From NCBI RefSeq assembly GCF_949628215.1, contig NC_134279.1, positions 77,878,830 through 77,942,829 of the forward strand: DNA of 64,000 nt. The letters are read 5' to 3'. Below the pieces are notes generated by a model. The model had not been told where the DNA came from and made no database searches. It saw only the letters and a list, made by a program, of their open reading frames with translations. This stretch comes from Phalacrocorax aristotelis. Lineage: Eukaryota > Chordata > Aves > Suliformes > Phalacrocoracidae. This document shows, one piece after another, positions 48,801 through 58,430 of the stretch (positions are counted from its first letter, which is position 1; every line of letters begins with the position of its first letter). Position numbers and translations under genes: made by a program.

Positions 48801-51800
48801 CATCAGCATTAAAAGGCAGAAATAAATCACTGAGTGGCGTTTGCAGGTTAATAGATGTTGCAGGTCACCAGGGAATCCTAGTGCAGGTGGAGGGCTCCTG
48901 GTGACTTCGGAGGGAATTTGGACCAACTCCGAGTGCTCTGCCGCATCATCAGCTATTGCCCTTGAGAAGAATGAGGAGCCACAGCCAAAAATCAGTGTTT
49001 TTTCATTTATTCCTTCCTCTTGCTGCAGACCCTGGTGATCGCTATTTTCAGGGCTGAAAGATGCTGAAAAATTGTATTTTTTTTTTTTTTTTAAACTGGG
49101 TCAGCTGGCAAATCAATCTCACTTCAGCTCCAGGCTGCTGGGTCAGTGAGGATCTAGTTAGGTTACTTCAGCAGCAAAACATTTTGGTATTCCAGGGGAA
49201 ACAAGCTGAGCCAGTTTAATGAAATCTGTGTAACTTCTGGGGGTTTCAGGGAAACTCCCCAAAGGAAAGTTAAACTGATTTCAGTGAGCGTTAAATTGAT
49301 TTAAATACATTTGCACTCACAGCTTGCTCAGGGTAATTTTAAGACATTTCGAACATGGAATTTCACCAAAGGACTTTTGCCTACCCAGAGATTTTGCATT
49401 ACTGCTTTAACCGTAGCAGTCTGAACCTGTGTAATTAAGCTGCTTCTTTGGTTACAGCTCAAGCTGCTAATGGGAGTCTGGGCATCTGAATTTGCAAGCC
49501 CCGTGCTGGAGCATGTTTATCCCATTTTGTCAAAGCGTTTCAGGTTCTGGTACTTTTACCCTCGATACACCAGTTTAAGGATGGTAGAGGCAATACTGTT
49601 TGATAAAGTAAGCTTTCTCTCTTTGTAATCTATTTTTCTTCCTTGTGTAGAAATGTATAATTATTTCTCAGGCTAAGCCTACTGATGAGGAAGTTAGACA
49701 CTGATTTTTTTTTTTTTTTTCTTTTCACAGTGTCCTTCTCTTGGGTTGGCTGTATCCTGGTTATCTGATGCCTACATGAGGGGATAGCTAAAAGATCCAT
49801 TCCCCTGAAGGACAGGGCTGTGGTTTTGGGCTAGAGGAATATTTACAGGGGGTTGCAGGTGAGCCTTACGTTGACATAGAACAACGGTAACTGCCAGGGC
49901 GATGAGGAGCAGGATGCAGGCGCCTGCCAAGGGAACCCAGATGAAGATGTTACAGAACAAATTCATGTCTTCCTCCTTGCTGCTCTCTGCAGGAATAGAG
50001 AAGAGGAAAGGTCCACCAGGTGGTCGTGGCTGGTGTTACAGCCAGCTCTGGCGGAGCCAAGGGCTGCCTGGCATTCAGCTAGGCTGGCGGTGAGGCAGAG
50101 GGCTTCCCCTGGCCCCCAAAGGCAGAGGTGGGCACCAGGGATGTCCACAAGTGCAGCGTGGCTGTCGTCCCCAGAGGGGAGCATTCATTAGTGCTGCTGC
50201 TTCCAGTGTTTTCCTGGGGACTTGAGGGAGGACACGCAGCCAAAAGTTTTCTCATGTCCCCTGCTGAGGCTGAAACCAGCCCCAGCCGCCAAGGCTCTGC
50301 CCTCCCTCCACCTCCTCCCAGTGTGCCCAGCCAGGAGCCATGCTCATGCTTTCTAAGTCATCCTTAGCTTTTCCTAACTGGGATGAAACATTGGGGCTTA
50401 ACGCTCCCAGCTGCACTTACCCAGGTATGCAACTCTAATAAAGCTCTACAGATTTCTGTCCCCCCACCCCCCCAGTCCCAAAATGCTGGCAGGGTCCCCC
50501 TCTGTCAGTGGACCAGAGCCCAGCTCTTCCCCGCTCCCTCCCTGTGTCCTGGGCTACCTGGATCTGGGGTCTTCGTGCAAGGGTCCTTTTCAGTGATGCC
50601 ATGCTGGGTGGTGGGTGCTGGTGTGGCAGGTGCTGCTTTGGTGGCAACTATAAGTGAAAATGGATAAATACAGCATATCAATAAACCAAAATAACTCTCT
50701 CCCACCCCTGCCAGGGCACAGCTGCTCCTGTGGCTGGGCTCAGGTCCAGGGAGGCTTCATGGAGCCTATTTTGGATAATGACTCCCCCCAAGGGGGGTCT
50801 CCCAAGACCCAGTAAGGAGCCGCAGGATCCTTATTTCTTGCTTTCTGCCACCACCCTCAGAAAGCTTGAGTACCCTGAGGTTGGTAGGACTTTTGGGACC
50901 TATGTGAGGTGAGGAAGGAGGGAGTGGTTATGGGCTTTGCTTTAGTCTCATCCCTTCAGACCCGCGAATAGGATGGAGAAGCGGGGATGGGGAGGTGATG
51001 CTGGGTCTGCCTTAGCTTTTGGGCAGGGGTGATACCACGAGAAGAAATGGCAAGCAGGGGCCCTCTGGCAGGAGGACGGGTACATTAGTCACAAGATGCC
51101 TTGGGCAAGCAAGCAGGGAAATGGCATTTGTGGGAGAGGCAACTGATTAAAAAAGGCACAGGCAGGAATGCTGGATATTTTGGCAGAGCTAAGCAAGGTT
51201 GGGTGGAGGTGTTGCTGACCTGGGAGGAAGGCAGGCTGGCCAGGGCTGAAGTACAGTATTTGGTTGATGTTCATGAGGCAGAAATATTTCCCTTCATCCT
51301 GTGATGTGAAAGACTTCACTACCAGCCAGTAGAACTTGCTCTCCTTTTTCGCCTCGAAGCGTGTAGATGTCTTCTTGTTCCCCTCAAAGGTGGTCCGGGA
51401 GAGGGAGGAAATGAAGACAATGAAGTGAAGGGTCCCATTCTTGTCTAGGCGGACCCAGAATACGCCACTGTCATCCTTGTTGGTCTCACACTCCAGCTTC
51501 AGCTGCTGTCCTGCCTGGAGTTTACTGTTATGAAGCCTGACCGTCATCTGGTACATCTGGTTCCAGGTCCCAGGGCAGCCTGTGGGAGAGAAATCCTTGT
51601 GGGCATCGCTTGGGAAGAGCCACGTCCCCCTAGGAAAACCTCGTTCCCTGTCCTGGGGGTGTGAGATCAAATGCAAAGGATGATAGTGCTCTCTGGATGA
51701 CTTGAAGGTTTTACTGGAGTCCTTGCTGGATGCTCAGCAATCAGCCACCCGGGCTTTAAAGATGTGTGCTGCCCTTTAGAAAAGCCTTCTTGGGGATGGT

Positions 51801-52176
51801 ACCCCTTCCCAGCTTATCTGAACTGACTCCCTAGAAGCACTGCTGCTAAATCCCCTTTTTTTCCCCTTTCCCTGTCCCCTCCAGAACCACTTCTCAACCG
51901 GGCTCCTTTCCCGAAGCGTATGATGCTGCAGCCGCCCCTCTGGCTGCCCTACGCTGGCTGAGGTGATGCCGCCTTTCCCTCCACAATTACTGAGCAAACC
52001 TCAAAGTCAGCCTTTTTGGTTTACTTTTTATTTTCCCTTTAACTATTTAGCCCAATTTTTTGGGTTCAGTGGAAGGAGTTTACTTGCCCCTCCCGGTGAA
52101 GGGGATGCACAACCTTGTGTCCATACTCACAGAGCCACAGAGCGAGCAGGAAGCGCAGTGCAGGAGACCCAGCCAT
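45789..52176 (-). CDS. CD8A: CD8A, T-cell surface glycoprotein CD8 alpha chain (complete, six coding exons)
   Basis: Minus-strand exons: 52176-52131, 51579-51220, 50647-50558, 49986-49870, 48257-48227 and 45843-45789. They total 699 nt, i.e. 232 residues plus stop, with all junctions GT-AG and in phase. Order: signal peptide (about 1-18, MAGSPALRFLLALWLCCPG), one Ig V-set domain (about 20-135) with the disulfide pair C46 and C116 in DEGKYFC, a Thr/Pro-rich O-glycosylation-type stalk (136-165) with C159, a second stalk Cys at C177, a transmembrane helix (about 181-203) and a basic tail TRRRRCRCKRP. C211-x-C213 is the CxC clasp used for Lck binding. A single N-glycosylation sequon is N63-G-T. 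CD8 alpha forms homodimers or pairs with CD8 beta, binds MHC class I and brings Lck to the T-cell receptor. It is convergent with RMND5A, as in other amniotes. Confidence 0.95.
45844..48226 (-). other. CD8A: CD8A intron 5 (last coding intron)
   Basis: A 2.4-kb intron. In human CD8A the last intron carries a T-cell enhancer, so this interval is a reasonable place to look, but I cannot point to a specific conserved block. Open frames of 60-98 codons here (47.2-47.6 kb, both strands) are unsupported. Confidence 0.7.
48227..48257 (-). CDS. CD8A: CD8A coding exon 5 (31-nt micro-exon, CxC Lck-binding motif)
   Basis: Acceptor tttttatttcag|AAACC, donor AAAAG|gttagt. Read in phase with exon 4 it gives QTRRRRCRCK. 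Cys-x-Cys in a basic stretch is the Lck-clasp position of CD8 alpha. The exon is too short for open-frame detection and was placed by phase and recalled similarity to chicken CD8A. Confidence 0.9.
48258..49869 (-). other. CD8A: CD8A intron 4
   Basis: A 1.6-kb intron with two poly-T runs on the plus strand near 49,078-49,092 and 49,705-49,720 (the second lies close to exon 4). No repeat family or exon recognised. Confidence 0.75.
49870..49986 (-). CDS. CD8A: CD8A coding exon 4 (membrane-proximal and transmembrane)
   Basis: Encodes ESSKEEDMNLFCNIFIWVPL then AGACILLLIALAVTVVLCQ. The IWVPLAG entry into the membrane is a CD8 alpha hallmark. Donor CAAC|gtaagg. If the donor is not used, the frame stays open for 32 more codons before a stop. 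Confidence 0.94.
49987..51219 (-). other. CD8A: CD8A introns 2 and 3 (around exon 3)
   Basis: Introns of 572 nt (51,219-50,648) and 571 nt (50,557-49,987), GC-richer than the rest of the locus. Nothing else recognised. Confidence 0.75.
50558..50647 (-). CDS. CD8A: CD8A coding exon 3 (stalk)
   Basis: Encodes VATKAAPATPAPTTQHGITE then KDPCTKTPDP. Thr, Pro and Ala dominate, typical of the O-glycosylated CD8 hinge. C159 is a candidate interchain disulfide. Acceptor cacttatag, donor CCAG|gtagcc. Confidence 0.93.
51220..51579 (-). CDS. CD8A: CD8A coding exon 2 (Ig V-set domain)
   Basis: Encodes CPGTWNQMYQMTVRLHNSKL and on through LECETNKDDSGVFWVRLDKN, LHFIVFISSLSRTTFEGNKK and SFTSQDEGKYFCLMNINQIL, ending FLP. 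Acceptor tctcccacag, donor CCCAG|gtcagc. It has the V-set landmarks: Cys (B strand), Trp (W57), DEGxYFC (F strand). The usual J-like FGxGT is replaced by YFSPGQ, as in other CD8 alpha chains. Confidence 0.96.
52131..52176 (-). CDS. CD8A: CD8A coding exon 1 (signal peptide)
   Basis: ATG at 52,176-52,174 in the context gagaagATGG. Encodes MAGSPALRFLLALWL plus the first base of a Cys codon. Donor GGCTCT|gtgagt. The exon is only 46 nt. It was found by splice phase and its hydrophobic leader, not by open-frame length. Confidence 0.9.
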
Positions 52177-52274
52177 CTTCTCCTAGGGGTAGCCGTCCCT
52201 GGGGATGGTGCAGCGGAGCAGAGATGATCTTTCTCAATTGACTTAGGAGGCTGTGTCGCTCTTTGGAGAGGATG

Positions 52275-52282
52275 TGATGTCA
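52275..52282. promoter_or_regulatory. CRE/ATF-like site upstream of CD8A (TGATGTCA)
   Basis: TGATGTCA lies 99-106 bp upstream of the CD8A ATG. Extended to TGTGATGTCA it matches 9 of 10 positions of the AGTGAYRTCA decamer known from T-cell receptor beta V promoters. Function is inferred. Confidence 0.35.
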
Positions 52283-55200
52283 TGGGTAAAGAGATGGCAT
52301 TCGGCATCTGCGACAAAATGAAGGGGGGAAAATTTTCTGAAGAAATTAAGTTATAATCCAGAATTTGGGCTCATTTATTGCTATCGGTTCTTAACAGTGC
52401 CTCAAGGATTTTGCCTCGATGACTCCCCTAGAGATTCAGACTGATGATGCTTGTGCTTGAGGTAGGATCAGCCACTGCAGCCTGCTGTCCCTCAGCCATC
52501 TGGGGCTTCACAGCAGCTCCAGCTCCACAGAAGTCACAGACAAGCCCTGTGCTTTGGCTGCAGGCCCCAGGTTGTGTTTCTTGGCAGGGATTCTGCTGCC
52601 TTCATTTGTGTGCGCTCAAGGGGTCTCGTGTGGATGGCAGAGCACACCATATTTTATTACCCAGCAAGCAAGACACAGGTGTTTCACAGCATATATCCCT
52701 GCATATTTTTTATCTCCAAGCACGTGTATTGCTGACACGCAGCCGAGTTCTTCATGTGCTCGATTGTTCTCTCTGCAATTCTCCTTTGCAATTGCTCTGC
52801 AACAGCTGCTTTGTGCAAGGCAGGTGGTCTGTGATCTGAAACCCACCAAGAAAGCCCTACGCCCCAGGGGTACGCATTTTTTTTTCCTTTTAACATCTTG
52901 TGGTTTTATTCTCTAACCGCAGGGCCTTCCGCCCTGCCAAAAAAAACCTTGCATGCTTCAACAGAGAGGGCCCTTGCTGCTGCCTCCAGGTGACCACTTG
53001 CGCATGGGTATGGCTGCTGCTTCCTGGAGCTTTGCACATAAAATAACAACAGTTTCACCAGCCCATGAGGCAATGGGCTGATGTGTTATTTATTTCTTTA
53101 TTTGGTGCTTCCTGGCTTCCTATTACTCCTTTACAAAGAAAGCCCCCTTTTCCTGGGCATGTCAGAAACCCGGTGCTGCTGACTTCGATGCCATTGCTGT
53201 TGCGGCTGCTACTGAAGATGAGTTATGGAAAATACTTTAGGAACTGGGTTTATGTCACTGGGCATCAAAGCATGTTAGCGAGTGAGGAAAGCTGCTGTTA
53301 GGCCTGCTGAGATGTGTGAAAGTCACACTTTTGCGAGGCTGTGATACTTGTGATGTCTACCTGGAATAGAGCAGATTTTGTTAAATTTCTTAAAGAGGAA
53401 ATACGGTTTATTAATTAAACAACATTACAAGGATCTGGATCTCAAAATCCCGTCAAGCAGATGTGAACATCAGGCTTGAGGTTCTTCCAAGGTTCTCAGC
53501 TGTTTCCAGAGGAGACATCAAGTGATGCTACTTGCATAGACTCCTCCTGGTTTCAGTGGGCAGTTTATTCTCCTTATCCTAAGAAGAATTCATCATCCCT
53601 TTTTAATGGGATAAGCTGCTCTTAGGAAGCACCTGTCTTCATGGGCTGATGGAGGAACACAGGCGAGGAACTGAAACCATGGGCCTGCCTTGTAGATTAT
53701 TAAAGTTGAGTCCAATGTTTTCTGAGACGCTGAAGTGAGATGGTTCCTGCCATCCATCAGGATTGTTGTGTGAGGGCCCCCACTTCCATCACTATTGCAA
53801 CTCAGTGCCAGAAAATGAAATTTCAAAAGCATTTTCAAAAGGACAAACTCCCTGAGAGCAAAGTAGGAAAATGCCCAATTCCCGTTGTTTAGCATGGTTT
53901 GAATGGAAATGAACATGCTGGCAAATGAGGATGGGGGGACCGAATGTTCCTCTGGACTAGGTTCTCACTCTGCTGTAGAGCGTGAATACTTACCTAGAGC
54001 ACGGAGTGCATGTCCTCAGAGATGTGGTGATGGATGAGCTGAGAGAACATGTACAATTAAAGGATCATCCATAAAGGGCTATTGACTTTCTTACTAGGGA
54101 CACCTTATTAATGGTAAATTTTATTATTAATCAGTCCTGGGTACCAAAATGGAGCCCAGATTTGCCTCTCCTTGATGTAGAGGCATCCTCGTTCTTGGTC
54201 CTCGTGGCTCACAGACTGAGCTGGTTTCCATGCTAGGCCACTGTTTCCTGTGTTGTGTTCAGACCCCAGGCTCTGCGTCGCCATTCAGAGGTCTCCTTTT
54301 CCTCTTTGTGCTTTTATTTGCTGAAGCGCTTTGTGCCTCACCACTACACAAAAAATACCGCCAGCCCCTGTCTCTTCTGATGGTCATCCCCTGCAGCACT
54401 GGATAAGGGTGATGTTGGGGGGGTCATGGGAGATGGCTTCAGGGGGAGCTATTCCTTTCTGCTGCCTTCAGTAAACTGCTAATGATTATATCCTTTTAAA
54501 ACAAGACAGAAGCTTACTGTCCATAGAGAGAGAGAGCTGTAGGTGGGCTGTGGTGTATCTCTTCAGCGTGGGCACCCTTCATTGGCCAAAGAGGGCACCA
54601 GGGAAGTGTAGCTCTGATGGAGACGTCTGTGTGTGATCAGAGAAAACCAGCCCTTTTCTTTGCCTCCATCTCATGCCTCCCAAGTAATAAATTAGCTGGG
54701 ACAGGGGCCATCTTTTTCTGGCTTCTGTGTTTAGGTATTGCTTAGCACGAAGCTGTTTCTGTTTTGCACAGTAAAACAACGAAAACAGTTGCAATGGCAA
54801 TTACTTGATTACGAAAAGTTCCAGGCATAGACAGGACCTCCAGCAAAAGCTCTAATTTAAAACCAACACTTGTATAAATAATTTAGATCAGTATATGTAT
54901 GTTTTACACCGGTGACCTACTCCAAAAGTGGGAGAGGTAGGTGGTTAATGAGATTAGTTAAGAAATCCCTTTGACTTTAGCATACTCTGGTTTGGCATTT
55001 TGTCCTCTAGATGACATTTTGCAGTAGGCTTCTCATTGTTAGACAGAAGACCTAAGTCAAATCAGTGAAACACTGGCATTAATAATGTGTTTTATTAGTA
55101 ATTTCTATTGTAGTGCCACAGTGATGATATGACTAAGGAAGAAAAAATTCAGACAACCGGTTACTTCTGCAGGGCATTGTATACGACACGTCAGGAGACC

Positions 55201-57730
55201 AGACAGGTTGGTTAGACGGTAGAAGGTAATTTCTTTTTTTCTCCCAAACCTACCAGTAAGTTTCATTTTACTTGTAACTAAGGTTGCAGGGCTCTGATTG
55301 CTGGTGAACTCCAGCCTAAGTTGCTTATGACTGAGATTTCTTTATATACTAAGGCAAGCTTAGGTTTGTATTTAATTAATGTTATGCAATTAAACAGAAG
55401 GAGGCAGGAGCAAGGAGAGAAGAGACAAACCTGCACAGGGAAGAGACAGACTGAGAAGGGTCTGCATTTTTTGAATGGGGCTCAGCAGGAGGTGAGTTTA
55501 GGATTAATTTTCTCTGTGCTTGCTTACGTCCATTTAACAGAGAAGACATGGGAAATCAGAGGGAGCTTGGGGCATCAGAGCTGGAGGAGGTGCTGAGTTT
55601 CAGATATGACTGATTTCATAGTCATTTTGTGGAAGGATCAGTGACTTCTGCGCAGCAGTAAAAAACTCTTCAGCTTCGTAGTATCAGTAATATCAGACAT
55701 GGCACGAATGTCTCACAGTATTGTGTGACTGGCAGCAGGAGCGCATCTCAGGTCACGGGAGTTGTGATGTTTGGTAGACACAAAAGTCACATCAAAATGA
55801 TGGTGCTCTATTAGGTCCATTGTTTCTGTTTGTCATGGTATCTCCTCGTAGTGCTTCAGAAGGACTTCCCATTGCTAAGCAATGATGCACCGTTGCTGCT
55901 GATGAGCAGGTGGTGCTTGATACCTCCAAGCGGTCAGTTAATGGTAACTCAGGGAGTGGCACCGGGTTGTGTTTACTTCAGCATTGCTGGTTCTTCCTGT
56001 TGTTAACCTTTGGAGTATCTCTTTTGCAAGGAGGAATGGAAACTTCTAATGAAAATTTCAAAATTTAGTCACAAATCACAACTTCTGTTTCAAACAGAGG
56101 GGGGAAAAAAAAGGTTAAGACTATAGCATACAACTTTTCCGGTGTGAAATGAAGCTGTGGTTTATGAGCAACTTGCTGCCCCCCATTCTCTTTGCAAAGC
56201 TGTAGCATTGAAGGGGTTTGGAGAATGTCAAGTGCAACTGTCATGCCCCAGATACTCACACACCATCTTTCCACCGTAGCTGCATCTTTCCAGTTTAGTG
56301 GCCGATACTGCAGTGTGTTCTGGGTACTCGTAGTGTAAGTGTCACATACCTTAAAATACAGTATACAAATCACAAACGCTCCTGCACTCTCACCTCTCCA
56401 TGGTGTGGACATTTAACCTGGTCGCTGGGTTGAAAAATCTCAATAATCTCCATGCTTGTCGATACCTCAGTGGAGAGTTTGATACAGGAAAACCTGAATG
56501 TGTTAAGTGTTTTCCTTCCACAGACTTCTTGCACCTTCTCTTTTGGTGCTGCGGAGCTGGTTTGTGCAGACATTTTGGTAAATCAGCAACCTGTGATGGT
56601 ATTTTGGGGGGACTGGTGATGATTTACTCTGCCAGTGCCACAGCTGGAGTTGGCAGTAGACAGGTTGGATTTTTTGGAGCTCCAATCTCCTAAATACCAC
56701 AGAGATTCAGTCCAGAACTACGGAAAGACTTTGTATTTTCTAGCACTGAATATGGGTTTTCCTTAGGAAAGGAAAATCATCTGTATAGTTCCAGTGTATA
56801 ATTTTTATCTGAAGAGCAGTTCCAGTCGTATTTAATTGGTCAGCTAGGCTCGTTATCTTACTTCCAATTCCCACAATCAAATTTCTTTTGGGTTTGAGAC
56901 ACTGTTTGGCAATTCTCCTCCTAGTTCAGCCCCCTTCCAGGTTCTCATATGCTGGGAGCTGACTTCTGCCTCCATCAATCCAGAGTCTTCTCATGTCTGG
57001 TCTTCCTTGCTGCACATTGACCTTCTTCCCTGAAGACCTTGGGCAGGAAAGCCTGGTGGAGATACCCCGGGGAGTTTCTGGGCCCATCTGTGTGGTGCAG
57101 GAGCAGGGTATTGCTGTGCTTCTTTACTGTTAACATCTTTGAGAGGGAACTTGAATTTCTGTAGTTGGTTACAGCTAGTGGAATGGAGGAAGTGTTCCCA
57201 TTTCTGACTATCCACCCCTCCTTGACAGTGCTGGCAGTATGGAAACCCGTGGCTTGCTTGAGATTACTTGCTTCATCCATTTTGTGGTCTTGTACAACTT
57301 GTTATTTCTTCCTGATTTTGCATTTACTCGAAAAAAAAAACCCCAACCCTCACTGTAGAACTGGACCTGTAAGAAGCAACCCTAAGCCACGATACCTTGT
57401 TCAAAAGAGGCAGAGGGGAGGAGAGATGGCTGCATCAAAAAGCACCTGCTGGTTCAATGCTCTCCTATCATCAACAAAACAAATTAAATTCAGTGTTTCA
57501 CTTTCAACGGCCTGATCCCCACCATTGTTGTGAAGAAATGTGTGTGATTACTCTTTCTGTTCCTGTTCTAGAGGCACCGTTCTCACTGTGTTTGTGACCG
57601 TTGGACTGAGTATCCATGTTTAAAACTTATCCTGCAAACTTTATTTTATGCGCAATAATTTACTTGCATTTATATATTGAAAACATGGAACTGCAGAAGG
57701 ATCTTTCAGAGACTGGGCAATACAGGGGCA
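52283..57730. other. CD8A upstream flank, left part
   Basis: No coding exon found on either strand. I looked for CD8B-type Ig or transmembrane exons on the minus strand and saw none. Open frames of 60-131 codons (for example 52,444-52,839, 56,065-56,412 and 57,165-57,515) have no recognised domain. The interval should include CD8A promoter and possibly enhancer sequence. Confidence 0.55.
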
Positions 57731-58430
57731 GGTGAAATTAGGAGTAGGTGAATGTGAAGTGATGCATGCAAGGGAAAACAGCCCTGGCTTTGCTATAAAA
57801 TGAGGAACCAAATATTGCCATTCGGGGGTGAAAATTTGGGTTAAGACAGGTACTACCATGGAAACATCAACTCAGTGCCCAGCAGGAAACGCAAATCAGA
57901 TGTTAGCAGGTAGGAAAGAAATGCGGTATAAAACCAGAGAACACGGCTATGTCATCGTATGGTCCGATCCATGGGCATCGCATGGTCCGATGCATTGTAC
58001 AAATCCTTGAATGCTGTGTCTTGGTCTCACCTCCTCATCTCAGAGAGGGGGCTCAGAAAAAAAGTAGTAGGACCAGAAGAGGTTCAGAGAAGGGCAAAAT
58101 GGAGGATCAGAGGTCTGAGATGGGTTTTGTGAAGGCAGGCTAGGACTTTTTAGCCTGAAAACATGATTTCAGTGAATATGCACTAAAAGTCTCTAGAGTC
58201 ATGAGTGGCTGCGGGGAATGGAGAGAGATTGATTATTCACTGCCCTTTCCAATACACGAAGTAAGGGGCAGCTGATGTGGGTCAGGCTGAAAGCAAATGA
58301 AGTTGTCCTTCACCCACAGATGTCCCTGCCAAAGGACACTGAGGATGCAGAGCCTGGACAAATGCCTGGAAGAGGTCCATTGCGGGTTACTCAATAGATA
58401 TCAACAGGCTCAGGATATCTTTTCAGTTAA
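57731..58430 (+). mobile_element. Ancient, degenerate CR1-type LINE relic (C-terminal ORF2 region)
   Basis: Plus-strand text tracks the 3' coding region of pre-avian amniote CR1 in order: gtgaagtgatgcatgcaagg, then acatcaactcagtgcccagc and aaatcagatgttagc, then aggttcagagaagggcaaaa, actttttagcctgaaaaca, atcatgag-like gagtcatgagtggctg, gattgattattcactgccc, and a final ctgccaaaggacactgagg. Each corresponds to a block I remember from turtle/crocodile-like CR1 copies. Many indels and stops show it is old and inactive. A 23-bp tandem duplication lies inside it at 57,953-57,997. Boundaries are approximate. Confidence 0.75.
57953..57997 (+). repeat. Tandem duplication of a 23-bp unit (about two copies)
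   Basis: catcgtatggtccgatccat followed by ggg, then a second copy catcgcatggtccgatgcat. Two internal mismatches separate the copies. Confidence 0.75.

Noticed and set aside
55140-55215. Ig-like 'GYFC' on the plus strand (TTGYFCRALYTT)
   Set aside because: No upstream B-strand Cys, no Trp, no DxG before it, and a stop follows soon. It is on the opposite strand to CD8 genes.
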